Source: JANYHF01 sp963732765 | Lineage (GTDB): Bacteria; Pseudomonadota; Alphaproteobacteria; Rhizobiales; Hyphomicrobiaceae | Direction: 5' to 3' | Length of the DNA: 64,000 nt | Assembly: GCA_963732765.1 (NCBI GenBank) | Contig: CAVTAS010000006.1 | Location: 1-64,000, forward strand | Shown: in pieces, positions 55,526 to 63,775 of the stretch | How positions within the stretch are numbered: the stretch's first letter is position 1 | How the letters are laid out: the number at the start of each line of letters is the position of its first letter | The notes under the pieces: model-generated | The model's database searches: none | Told to the model about the DNA's origin: nothing | Seen by the model: the letters and a program-made list of their open reading frames with translations, nothing else | Translations under genes and position numbers: made by a program

Positions 55526-55851
55526 AGATTGCGCTCCTCGGCCAGAATGCGGAGATAAGGTTCAGGGTCGTCGCGACCCATCACAGTTTCGATATGGAAC
55601 AGCCGCAAGCCCATGCGGAGCCGCATGGCGGGCGCAACATCCGTGCGCTTACGGATGGTAATCCGGTGCGTCACCCTGCCTTGCGGACCGTCGGCGACGA
55701 ACTGCTCGGCGCCGCTCAATCCGATGAGTTCCGCCCACAGATCGGCCACGGGTGACCAAGATGTCGTCACGCCGCCCCCGCCGTCGGCGACGCGCGTCGG
55801 TTGTTCGAGCGTCATGCGCCGGCGCAGCGCGCCGATCCCGGGGCGGGTCAT
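55522..55851 (-). CDS. Head-tail adaptor / head closure protein, GTA gp7-like
   Basis: 109 residues, SPP1 gp16-like head-tail adaptor: LRRRMTLEQPTRVADGGGG, WSPVADLWAELIGLSG, THRITIRKRTDV and the final LFHIETVMGRDDP. Closes the portal and docks the tail. Overlaps both neighbours by four bases. Confidence 0.92.
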   Translation of the reverse strand: MTRPGIGALRRRMTLEQPTRVADGGGGVTTSWSPVADLWAELIGLSGAEQFVADGPQGRVTHRITIRKRTDVAPAMRLRMGLRLFHIETVMGRDDPEPYLRILAEERNL

Positions 55852-56429
55852 AGGCGCCTCACGCGGTAGGGATCGATCAGATCACGCACCATCGGCGGCA
55901 AGGACACCGTAGCCGCACCCGCAGTATCGGCCAACTGCCGGTTCTCATACCAGTGGCCAACCAGCACCAGCACGGCGATGCGTAGTGCCGCGGGAACATC
56001 CGCAGGCTGCGTTCCGTGGCCCGCGGTGAAGTCCACCGCGATGCCGTTGCCGGGACGGGTGGTCTGCGGCCAGGCCAGCGACCCGCGCCGGATGAGGCGC
56101 GGCGGGGAGCCCTGACCATCCAGGAGATAGCCGTTTGCGGGGAGCAGCGAAAAGGTATCGTCAGCGGTGTAAATGCGGATCTGCTCGATGGATTGCACCG
56201 GCGAGAGCGGTAGCGGCACGGCATGGCCGGGTGGCCAGGCGTCGAGCCACCAGGTCCAGGTCTGCGTGATCAACGCGCGCCCGAGGCCACGCTCGATCTC
56301 GGAGCGCGCACCGGCGATCAGACGGCTGATCAGCGCATCGTCGTCTGGAACGTCGACGCGCAAGTGAGCCTTGGCGTCGGCAAGCGACACCGGCTCCTGC
56401 GCCGGTGGCAGGATTGGGACGAGGGTCAT
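55848..56429 (-). CDS. Head-tail connector protein, GTA gp6-like
   Basis: 193 residues from ATG 56429. The phiE125 gp8/gp6 connector type: EPVSLADAKAHLRVDVPDDDALI, ARSEIERGLGRALITQTW, YRVRRL at the end. An upstream in-frame extension to 56498 lacks homology and a ribosome-binding site. Adapter ring below the portal. Confidence 0.9.
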   Translation of the reverse strand: MTLVPILPPAQEPVSLADAKAHLRVDVPDDDALISRLIAGARSEIERGLGRALITQTWTWWLDAWPPGHAVPLPLSPVQSIEQIRIYTADDTFSLLPANGYLLDGQGSPPRLIRRGSLAWPQTTRPGNGIAVDFTAGHGTQPADVPAALRIAVLVLVGHWYENRQLADTAGAATVSLPPMVRDLIDPYRVRRL

Positions 56430-56515
56430 GGGATCTCGTGGAGGTGAGCGGTGAGTCGGGAGTGGTGCACGGAGCAAGTCGTGAGCGGGTTGCCCCACTC
56501 ACGACTCACCCGCTT

Positions 56516-57769
56516 TCAGCTCACGTCGAACTTCAGCAGCTTGATCGCGTCGAAGTCCTGCACGCCGCCGCCGACGCGCTTGGTCGTGTAGAACAGCACG
56601 TAGGGCTTGGCCGAGAAGGGATCGCGCAGCATGCGCATGCCGACGCGGTCGACGATGAGGTAGCCCGAGCCGAAGTCGCCGAATGCGATGGACATGCTGG
56701 CGGTCGCGATGACGGGCATGTCCTCGCTCTCCAGGATCGGGAAGCCCATCAGCGAGGGTGAACCGCCCGGCTGCACGGCAGGCTGCCAGAGATAGTTGTT
56801 GGTGGTGTCCTTCAGCTTACGGATGACTGCCTGCGTCGAACGGTTCATAGCGAAGCGGGCATTCGGGCGGTACTGCGCCTTCATAGTGTAGATGAGGTCG
56901 AACAGCTTATCGCTCGGAGTTGTCGCTGGCAGCGCGCCGGCAACGCCCGTGGCGACGTAGCCGATGTTACCCCAGCTCCAGGAGGCCTGCGGAACATTCG
57001 TGTACGATAGGAACCCCTTGGGCTTGGTTGTGCCGTCGCCGGTCACGAAGGCGGTGCCCTCCTGCTGCGCGAAGGTGGTCTTGACCTCGTCGGCAACCCA
57101 TTGATCGATATTGATAATCGAATCGTCGAGCAAAGCCGTGGTGGCGGCCGGCATGGCGTAGATCTCAAAGGTCGGGAAGCTGAGGTTGGCCAGCGCGGTG
57201 TTGTTGGTCTGGGGACGGGCGGCGGTTTCCGCGGCCCAGCCGGCGGAAAAGCCGGTCGTGGAAAACGGCTTGGTGTAGATGTTGCTGGAGATCTGGCGCA
57301 CGGTCGCAACCGCACGGACGGGAGAAATGTCGCGCACCGCCAGGGCCACGGCATTTTCCACCTCGGGCGGCACCAGGTAACCGCCATCGGGATTGGAGCC
57401 GATCGAGAGCGCCTTGGCTTCCAGCGCCGCCAGCTGCGCCGATTCGCCCTTGCGGATGTAGCCATCGAAGGCCTGTTTGTGCTGCAGCTGCACGCCGGAA
57501 CGCGGGGGCGCGCCGCCGATCGCGGGACGGGCCTGCCGCAGCACCAGCGAGTCAATCAGTGTGCGCTGCTCGTCGAGCGCGTGATTGATGCGGTCGACCT
57601 TCTCTTCACTGAGGATGTCGGTATGCCCACGCGTCTCGATCTCGCGCAGGCGCTGGTCGTTCTCGGCCTTGAAGCTCTCGAAGCCGCGCATGAACTGGTC
57701 GTAGGCGGTGCGCGCCTCGGGGCTCATGGCTTTCGATTCCGGGGCGGCAGTCTGGTGATCTGTCGTCAT
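56516..57769 (-). CDS. HK97-family major capsid protein, GTA gp5-like
   Basis: 417 residues. The N-terminal about 110 residues are a charged coiled-coil scaffold (YDQFMRGFESFKAENDQRLRE) normally removed by the prohead protease. The HK97 fold follows, with SNPDGGYLVPPEVENAVAL, KTTFAQQEGTAFVTGDGTTKPKG, FAMNRSTQAVIRKLKD and MGFPILESEDMP. Starts within the stop of the protease gene (ATGA). A normal partner of the short-tailed GTA module. Confidence 0.95.
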   Translation of the reverse strand: MTTDHQTAAPESKAMSPEARTAYDQFMRGFESFKAENDQRLREIETRGHTDILSEEKVDRINHALDEQRTLIDSLVLRQARPAIGGAPPRSGVQLQHKQAFDGYIRKGESAQLAALEAKALSIGSNPDGGYLVPPEVENAVALAVRDISPVRAVATVRQISSNIYTKPFSTTGFSAGWAAETAARPQTNNTALANLSFPTFEIYAMPAATTALLDDSIINIDQWVADEVKTTFAQQEGTAFVTGDGTTKPKGFLSYTNVPQASWSWGNIGYVATGVAGALPATTPSDKLFDLIYTMKAQYRPNARFAMNRSTQAVIRKLKDTTNNYLWQPAVQPGGSPSLMGFPILESEDMPVIATASMSIAFGDFGSGYLIVDRVGMRMLRDPFSAKPYVLFYTTKRVGGGVQDFDAIKLLKFDVS

Positions 57770-58347
57770 ATCGTCCTCGTCCTTCTGCGGTTGGTCTGGC
57801 TAAGCTGGGTCATGCGGGCGGCGGCGTGGTGCAGCCCCTCGGCAAAGGCGGCGTCCTCGGTCGGCGATCCCGACTTGAGGGTCGTGATGGTGGCCCCCGG
57901 TTGCATCGGAAAGGTCACGACGGAGATCTCCCAGAGGTCGATTTTCGTCAGCCTGCGGATGCCGAACTTGCGCTCGCGCACGCCTTTCTCGGTGCGAAAG
58001 CCGATCGAGAGGCCTTCCAGTGCGCCGGCCTTCATCAGTGCAAAGACCTCGCGGGCGCGGGCGACATCGAGCAGCAGACGGCCCTTGACCTTGAGGCCGC
58101 GGCCGTCCTCGGCAAGTTTCTCCCAGATGCCGATCGGCTCGGCGGGATCGTGTTGGTAGAGCATCCGTATACCGCCTGTCCCGCGATGGGAGAGCGTGTC
58201 TCGGAAGGCGCCGGGCACCACGACGTCGTGCGCCAAGTCCTCGATATTGAACAGGCTGGCGTAGCCTTCGAAGGTGCCTTCGGCATCGACCGCGGTGAGG
58301 TCGAGACGGGCGCGTTTGAATTCGGTGGGCAATAGGGGAGTGGTCAT
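57766..58347 (-). CDS. HK97-family prohead protease, GTA gp4-like
   Basis: 193 residues. Peptidase U35 pattern: GYASLFNIEDLAHDVVVPGAF, the catalytic His in MLYQHDPAEPIGIW, and Ser in EGLSIGFRTEKGVRE, then IDLWEISVVTFPM. It matures the capsid by removing the delta domain. Its 5' side faces the 2.2-kb islet instead of the usual small orfg3.5. Confidence 0.94.
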   Translation of the reverse strand: MTTPLLPTEFKRARLDLTAVDAEGTFEGYASLFNIEDLAHDVVVPGAFRDTLSHRGTGGIRMLYQHDPAEPIGIWEKLAEDGRGLKVKGRLLLDVARAREVFALMKAGALEGLSIGFRTEKGVRERKFGIRRLTKIDLWEISVVTFPMQPGATITTLKSGSPTEDAAFAEGLHHAAARMTQLSQTNRRRTRTI

Positions 58348-58535
58348 GGAGGAGCGCCATGTTGGGGTGGGGGATCTATGCTGAGTGCGGCAGGGCGCGT
58401 TTGCGCAACCACAGTCTCAGGGGACTGCGGCAACCAAGAATTGAGTGCTCGTCTTGCGGGCAGGAGTTTGCGCCCAATCGGGGAACGCTCAAGCGCTCAT
58501 CATGCCCTCTCCCAAGTGGGATCGCGTTCCAAGGG

Positions 58536-58964
58536 CTAGGCGGTCAACTCGACCGTCGGCACTTTGGTCTGCGAGCCGCAAAGTGACTTCAAGACAACCC
58601 CGCTTGTTGGGACCGGCGCGGTGGCGGCGCTGTGGGTTTCATGATTGCTACTTCGACGACTGAAGTCCCTTCTGCTGATCGTGCGCCATCTGGGCTTGTT
58701 GGAGAATGAGCCGTGCGCCGATCGGTTGGACACCCAAATCGCTGCACTGCAATTCTTGAGCAGCCATGCCAGCCTGCAGTCATCTTTGACCCGATCAAGA
58801 CTATCATGGATGAAAGCACGGCAAATCGGTCGCTCGGCCGGTTTCAGGTCGTCTCTCACTGCTGCCGTCACCATGCTGTCTAAACCTTTGGCTATAGAAT
58901 CGTCGTGCAAGCCATTGCAAAGATGAAAAAGGGCGTCAGGGATCTCAATTCGGACTTGGGACAT
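58536..58964 (-). CDS. Doubtful small ORF in islet
   Basis: 142 codons. The first half (MSQVRIEIPDALFHLCNG, then AAVRDDLKPAERPI and HDSLDRVKDDCRLAWLLKN) reads like a folded helical protein. The second half is Arg/Ser-rich and looks random, so the gene may have lost its proper end. No Shine-Dalgarno stands before the ATG. No family is recognised. It may be a remnant. Confidence 0.28.
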   Translation of the reverse strand: MSQVRIEIPDALFHLCNGLHDDSIAKGLDSMVTAAVRDDLKPAERPICRAFIHDSLDRVKDDCRLAWLLKNCSAAIWVSNRSAHGSFSNKPRWRTISRRDFSRRSSNHETHSAATAPVPTSGVVLKSLCGSQTKVPTVELTA

Positions 58965-59400
58965 CTATGATAGACTTGTTACTCATAGAGGCTTCAACAT
59001 TGCATGGATAGGCGGATTCAACTCGGTATCCGCGACTGGGTGCTGGATCGGACTTCGCCAGTCGAACGCAAACCGAGAAAGTCGGTCGCATTTCGGGAAC
59101 ATCGGAACCTCCTCGGCAGCGTGTCGCGCGCCATGGAGAACAGCAATGTTTGGTATCTGTCCTATATTGTCGAGGTTCAATCTCTCAGGAAATCACCGAA
59201 GAAGATCTGCGCGCAAGATTTTCGCCGCCAGTTCGTCTTCTGACGTATATCCGTTAGAGTCCGAATTGACGCCGAACAGAAAGCTTCCGTTCTCCTCAGC
59301 GGTTGCCGTAGTGCCTTCAGCTTGCTCTTGGCGGGTCGCCCGTCAAGGACAGGCATGCCCAGGATTTCGCGATAGCCATCCGGCATCCAACTTTAGCGGC

Positions 59401-59427
59401 ATTGGCCGGCCGGCGTTCTTGGCGCCC
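59401..59427. repeat. Portal-gene-like fragment
   Basis: Twenty-five of 27 bases match positions 61015-61041 inside the portal gene. On the minus strand both encode GAKNAGRPM in the same reading sense. Flanking bases do not match. Confidence 0.6.
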
Positions 59428-59530
59428 AGCCTCAAACCAGGGAGTGTTCTTTTGGAGTCGCGTCCGCGGCGACTGGTCCATGTTCTGAGATCGATCGCAA
59501 TGGTGTGGTCATCAGACCATTCCAGACAAA

Positions 59531-60013
59531 CTACAGCGCCGACAGCAAATTGATTGAATCCGGGATGCCTGCCAACAACTCTGGATGCTGCTTGATCTCA
59601 GGGCAACGCTCGAACAAGATCATCAGCGCTTTGCGATATTCGGCGCCAAGCGATTGTAGCAGTTGCACCGGGTCCACTTGCAGTTCGGCGCCCTCCCCCG
59701 ATCCCAGCTCCGAAATGGTCAAAAGCAGACTTGGGGCGACGTACCGGGCAGTGAATTTCATAGGATCGTCATGGGCAATATCGACGGCCGTCAGCCCATA
59801 GAGTATCGGGTAGGTACACAACCATCTTAGCGATGTTCCGAAGCCAAGCAGTCCACAACCGTTGATCGCAAAGTGATTGTCACCAAACGCCATGTCGACA
59901 TCACCAATAATTGCTTCGTTCAACACATCTAGGCTAGTGATTTTCCCGCGATGCGCTAGGATATCGCAGTTCACGCCCGTTACTGTAAATTTGATGTTGA
60001 CCAAGTTTACCAT
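59531..60013 (-). CDS. Hypothetical protein of the islet
   Basis: 160 residues that look like a real globular protein: FTVTGVNCDILAHRGKI, IGDVDMAFGDNHFAINGCG, LTAVDIAHDDPMKFTARY, and a C-terminal helical section with EYRKALMILFERCPEIKQHP. No signal peptide or membrane segment, and no recognised family. It starts 12 bases after the stop of the interrupted ORF upstream. No clear Shine-Dalgarno is present. The surrounding DNA (about 60000-60110) is visibly AT-richer than the GTA genes, which points to acquisition. A small partner protein of the upstream product is possible. Confidence 0.5.
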   Translation of the reverse strand: MVNLVNIKFTVTGVNCDILAHRGKITSLDVLNEAIIGDVDMAFGDNHFAINGCGLLGFGTSLRWLCTYPILYGLTAVDIAHDDPMKFTARYVAPSLLLTISELGSGEGAELQVDPVQLLQSLGAEYRKALMILFERCPEIKQHPELLAGIPDSINLLSAL

Positions 60014-60025
60014 GATATATCATTT

Positions 60026-60547
60026 TTATTTCAACTGTACGCTTATTGTTTTTGAACACATTTGGTACAATATCGGGATTGGGAATGCGTTCAGCAGTTC
60101 GCAATCTCTTGTCGAATTCGGATCGGATGATATTACAGGTATGAACGAGGCAATGTATGTACTCGTCGGGTTTCCGTGTCTGTCCAGGCCAACCGGACCC
60201 GGCAACGTTACCACCACCGAGATTTTTCCATCCATGCCTACCGGCTGGGCTTGGCCAAGCGGAATTGTGTTGCCGATGAACTCCGCGAAGGTTTGCGACG
60301 AGAGCGTGATCAATGGATTCCATTCGCTCTTTCCATTGGCTGCAGGGACCGCGTGTTTCCGAATAATCGGAAGCCACCCCCTTGTGGGATGCACATCCTG
60401 TATGATTCATGTTTTCAATCCAAATGCCGCAAGATTCTGTGGAATTGGGTACCCGGGCCGCAAATCGACGACTGGCACAGGCAGACTCGTGGAATTGTCC
60501 GCATTGCTGCCGCCACCACCCCCGCCGTCACTGGTCCAACGACCACC
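60026..60547 (-). pseudogene. Interrupted ORF of the islet, one in-frame TGA
   Basis: One minus frame runs from just after the portal stop through a glycine-rich linker (SDGGGGGGSNADNS), then VVDLRPGYPIPQNLAAFGL, meets TGA at 60407-60409, and continues 126 codons with FAEFIGNTIPLGQAQPVGMDG, VTLPGPVGLDRHGNP and CELLNAFPIPILY to TAA at 60026. Both sides of the stop read as one protein. If translated separately, the second piece would need GTG 60394. No family recognised. A Gly linker followed by a compact domain resembles a tethered effector or binding module, but this is speculation. Confidence 0.4.
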
Positions 60548-60548
60548 G

Positions 60549-61805
60549 TCAAGGTTTCCGGCAGGAACCCCTAGGTTGCATGGGATTGAAAGACTTGGCT
60601 TTGGGGCCGGCCTCCATCCCACCCACCCCATACCCGACCGCCGCACGCTTCTCGTCATCTGACAGAAAGCTCGCCGCCCCCACCCGCGCCCACAGCGCCT
60701 CGCGCTCCACCGACAGTGCCTCCACGCCATCGAGATCGGCGCGCAGTTCCAGGCCGCCGCCGTAGGCAGCGCCCAGCCAGCCCGACAGCGCCTGCAGCGT
60801 GCGCCCGGTCATTGGCAGCACGGTGTGGCGCCAGAAGGCGCGGTTCGCCTCCTGATAGTTGGCATGCGTATTGTCGCCGGGAATGCCCAGCAACATAGGC
60901 GGCACGCCGAGGGCGAGTGCGATGTCGCGCGCGGCCTGGCGTTTGCTCTCGGTGAAATCCATGTCCTTGGGGCTCATCGACATGGCGCGCCAGTCGAGAC
61001 CGCCCTCCAGCAGCATCGGCCGGCCGGCGTTCTTGGCACCCTGGAAGCTCGTCTCCAGTTCCGACTTCAGGCGAGCGTACTGATCTGCCGTCAGCTGACG
61101 ATCGGCCGCCGTATAGACCAGCGCACCCGAGGGCAGCGCGCAATTGTCCAGCATGGACTTGTTCCAGGCGCTGGCGGCATTGTGGATGTCGATGGCTGTG
61201 GCGGCGGCCTCGATGGGCGAGAGGCCGTAGTGGTCGTTGGCGGGATGGAACAGCGCTTGGTGCAGGATCGGGCGCACGCCCGGCAGGATATCGTCCGTGT
61301 AGCTTACCTGGTTGCCGGCAACTGTGTAGTCGTAGGACGCGGGCCAACCATCCGTCGCCGGGGCAATCGAGATGCGGTCGGGGCGCAGCACGTAGAGTTC
61401 GCGCAAGCTGCCGCCCGGCGCGACGGCCTCCATGTAGGAGTTGCCCGAGACCAGCAGGAAGCTGAACCAGGACTCCATGAGATCGGCGCGCGACTGCATC
61501 GGGTTTGGCGCGCGCAACAGATCCAGCAGCGGATGCTCGGTCAACTCCTCATCGCCAGCATAGAGACAGAAGGGCACCGAGGCAGCCGCTTCCGCGATCA
61601 TCCGTACCGAGCGGTAAACCACCGGATTCTGCATGAAGCCTTCGCGGGCGAAACTGCCGTAGTCGCGAGGACTCCACACCGGCTGGCGCTGGTATTGCAT
61701 CGCAATCAGGGGCGCGGCGGCACTGGTCTTGCTTTGCGGCGCAGCCACCGGCGCACGGCGGGAGAGGCCGGCGTAGCGCGCCAGCGCGGTCAGGATCGGG
61801 GACAT
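60549..61805 (-). CDS. HK97-family portal protein, GTA gp3-like
   Basis: 418 residues. Portal signatures: WSPRDYGSFAREGFMQNPVVYR, LDLLRAPNPMQSRADLMESW, YEAVAPGG-type loop (SYMEAVAPGGSLRELYVLRP), SPIEAAATAIDIHNAASAW and GIPGDNTHANYQEANRAFWRHT. It forms the dodecameric DNA gate. The last few residues (RGSCRKP) are not typical, and the islet begins right after, so the 3' end may have been altered by insertion. Confidence 0.93.
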   Translation of the reverse strand: MSPILTALARYAGLSRRAPVAAPQSKTSAAAPLIAMQYQRQPVWSPRDYGSFAREGFMQNPVVYRSVRMIAEAAASVPFCLYAGDEELTEHPLLDLLRAPNPMQSRADLMESWFSFLLVSGNSYMEAVAPGGSLRELYVLRPDRISIAPATDGWPASYDYTVAGNQVSYTDDILPGVRPILHQALFHPANDHYGLSPIEAAATAIDIHNAASAWNKSMLDNCALPSGALVYTAADRQLTADQYARLKSELETSFQGAKNAGRPMLLEGGLDWRAMSMSPKDMDFTESKRQAARDIALALGVPPMLLGIPGDNTHANYQEANRAFWRHTVLPMTGRTLQALSGWLGAAYGGGLELRADLDGVEALSVEREALWARVGAASFLSDDEKRAAVGYGVGGMEAGPKAKSFNPMQPRGSCRKP

Positions 61806-61825
61806 GGGGCGGCCTCTTTATGTCT

Positions 61826-63238
61826 TTAAACGGAGCGAATTCTTGGTTCGCCGGTGGACGTCAGCATCAGATCCGTCAGGGCCCAGACCAGCGCGTCCAT
61901 GCGGTCCGGGCTGCGGCCACCGGATAACCCCGCCGGGCCGAAGTCGCACAGCTGGTCCTCAAGCGCGGCAAGTTGGCCGATGTGAGACACCAGGCCGCGC
62001 TCGTACAGGGCCGCAACAGGCTCGGCACGGATGAATTTGCCGCGCGTCGCACGAACCTTCCGTATCGGTACCGATGAGTCGATCTGGCGGATCACGCCCT
62101 CCACCAGGTCGCCGCCCTGGTTGACTTCGGCGACAATGCGGTCGGCCTCGAACTCCTCCAGTGCGGCCACCGCCACCTTGGCCCAGACCAGCGGCGCGTG
62201 GCCCGCCACCGTGCGGTCGGACAGCACATAACCGCGGCCATCCACGTCGATCCCCGCGACCACGATCCCACAGGCATCGGCCTTGGGGCCGCTGGTCACC
62301 GGCGGATCGACCGCGACCACGATGCGGACCAGCGCGGGCGCGCAGTCAATCCGTGTGCGCTCCAGTTGCGCGCGGTTCCACAGGCCATCCTCGCGATCCT
62401 CCACCAGTTCGCCATCGAGTTCCTGGCGGCCGAGCGAGGTGGCGCCATAGCGGGCGCGCATTTCGGAAATGAAGCCGGGGGCAAGGTTGGCGAAATTGTC
62501 CAGCGTGCGCGAGCGGCTGACGGCGGTGGCGGTATCTGCGAGGATGCGTTTTAGAACCGCGATCGGGCGCGGCGTGGTGGTCACCACCTGGCGCGGATTG
62601 TCCCCCAGCCGCAGCGCAAACTGCAGCATGTCCCAGGTTTTGTCCGCATAGCGCCATTTAGCCAGCTCGTCGCACCAGGCCGCGCCAAACTGTGGCCCGC
62701 GCAGACCGTCCGGATCCTCGGCCGAGAACAGCTGCGCGATGGAGCCATTGGGCCAGGTCAGCTGACGCTTGGATGGTTCGTACACGGGGCGTTCATGTGG
62801 GGCGTGAACCGACAAGAGCCCCGACACGCCCTCGACCATGACCGAGCGCACATCGGCTATGGTCTCGCCGACCAGCGCAATGCGGCCGACCGGGTCACGC
62901 GTGAAGGGGCGGTGGCCGAGCGCCATGGCGCGCACCCACTCGGCGCCCGCCCGCGTCTTGCCCGCGCCGCGGCCGCCCATGATCAGCCACGTGCGGTAGC
63001 CCCTGATCGTCCCGGCCGGTTCGATGTCATCGACCAGCCCCTCGCCGGGCAGGCTCGACGTTTCGCCAGCGTGCGCTGCGTCGGGCGGGGTCTGATCGGG
63101 ACGCACCCATGCCTGCCAGTCAAACAGCGCACTGATCACGTCGCCAGCCACCATCTCGGCAACCACACCGTCACAGTCGCCGCTTTGCGCTAAGGCTAGC
63201 AATTCGGCGCGCAAGCTCATGACGCCATTGGTCGACAT
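61826..63238 (-). CDS. Large terminase, GTA gp2-like
   Basis: 470 residues. ATPase: Walker A MGGRGAGKTRAG (about 86), Walker B with CDELAKWRY, coupling motif VVTTTPRP. RNase H-like nuclease: Asp in VAVDPPVTSG, IVAEVNQGGDLVEGVIR, and Asp in SPDRMDALVWALTDL. Drives headful DNA packaging. All catalytic residues appear intact. Overlaps the small terminase gene by 68 bases. Confidence 0.95.
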   Translation of the reverse strand: MSTNGVMSLRAELLALAQSGDCDGVVAEMVAGDVISALFDWQAWVRPDQTPPDAAHAGETSSLPGEGLVDDIEPAGTIRGYRTWLIMGGRGAGKTRAGAEWVRAMALGHRPFTRDPVGRIALVGETIADVRSVMVEGVSGLLSVHAPHERPVYEPSKRQLTWPNGSIAQLFSAEDPDGLRGPQFGAAWCDELAKWRYADKTWDMLQFALRLGDNPRQVVTTTPRPIAVLKRILADTATAVSRSRTLDNFANLAPGFISEMRARYGATSLGRQELDGELVEDREDGLWNRAQLERTRIDCAPALVRIVVAVDPPVTSGPKADACGIVVAGIDVDGRGYVLSDRTVAGHAPLVWAKVAVAALEEFEADRIVAEVNQGGDLVEGVIRQIDSSVPIRKVRATRGKFIRAEPVAALYERGLVSHIGQLAALEDQLCDFGPAGLSGGRSPDRMDALVWALTDLMLTSTGEPRIRSV

Positions 63239-63653
63239 TCTCGTCTCCGTAGTTCATGGCGGTGGAAGAGGTTGGCGCATTGTCCGTGGACGAGCGGATG
63301 ACCGCGTCTCGCCTGGCGTCTTGCTTGGCGTCCAGCTTGACGAGGCTGTTCAGCAACGACGCGACGGCGCGCACGTCACGCTCGTTTTCAGCCGGAGTGG
63401 TCGTATCGGGGTCGTCCATGCGCTTCTCAAGGTTGGCGATCTTCTTGCCGATGAGGCGGCGCAACTGGATATGCTCCGGGGGCGCCTGATTGGCCCCGGG
63501 CGAGCCGCTCCGCGACCAAGCGTATTTCTTGGCGCGGCTGTAGATGTTGGACGATGCGACCTGGCATTGTTCGGCGATCTGGGCGACTGAAAGCTGGCCC
63601 TCGAGGTAGAGGCGTTCGACCTTGACCCAGGTCGCAGGCAAATGACGTTTCAT
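63171..63653 (-). CDS. Putative small terminase, GTA gp1-like
   Basis: 160 residues from ATG 63653. An N-terminal helix-turn-helix (VKVERLYLEGQLSVAQIAEQ, SSNIYSRAKKYAW, about 8-45) recognises DNA. A helical middle (LIGKKIANLEKRMDD, VRAVASLLNSLVKLDAKQD) could oligomerise. Position before the large terminase fits the small subunit. Known GTA small subunits have weak sequence specificity, and no pac site is visible. First gene of the cluster, so its 122-base upstream gap shared with the divergent gene should hold the cluster promoter. No CtrA-type TTAA-N7-TTAA site was seen there. Confidence 0.78.
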   Translation of the reverse strand: MKRHLPATWVKVERLYLEGQLSVAQIAEQCQVASSNIYSRAKKYAWSRSGSPGANQAPPEHIQLRRLIGKKIANLEKRMDDPDTTTPAENERDVRAVASLLNSLVKLDAKQDARRDAVIRSSTDNAPTSSTAMNYGDENVDQWRHELARRIASLSAKRRL

Positions 63654-63775
63654 GGACGCCCCGATCTCTGTTGTGTGTGCACGGCTCAGTCCGGCTGGAC
63701 CTGCCTCGGCTCGGCCCGAATTGGGCCGCAATTTGCCGCAACGTCGCCCGATCAACGGTCAGCGGAGCAACCACC

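Larger units (their letters stand above)
58348..59530. other. Decayed or foreign sequence between protease and portal genes
   Basis: Nearly 1.2 kb with no gene I can support firmly. Short reading frames on both strands lack ribosome-binding sites and stable composition. One minus frame from about 59553 to 58983 stays readable apart from two in-frame stops, and includes DDHTIAIDLRTWTS, GAKNAGRPM and SFLFGVNSDSNGYTSEDE, which looks like a decayed gene. A 27-base patch at 59401-59427 nearly equals part of the portal gene. Confidence 0.5.

Noticed and set aside
59340..59400. Possible IS256-type transposase remnant (PDGYREILGMP on the minus strand)
   Set aside because: Only about a dozen residues resemble a mutator transposase, in a frame that soon loses sense, with no inverted repeats or further transposase motifs.
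43820..63653. Interpretation as an active temperate prophage
   Set aside because: No integrase, repressor, replication genes or att-like repeats are visible, and gene order and tape measure length fit a GTA.
63654..63775. CtrA-type control site for the GTA cluster
   Set aside because: I looked for TTAA-N7-TTAA in the divergent gap and did not find it.
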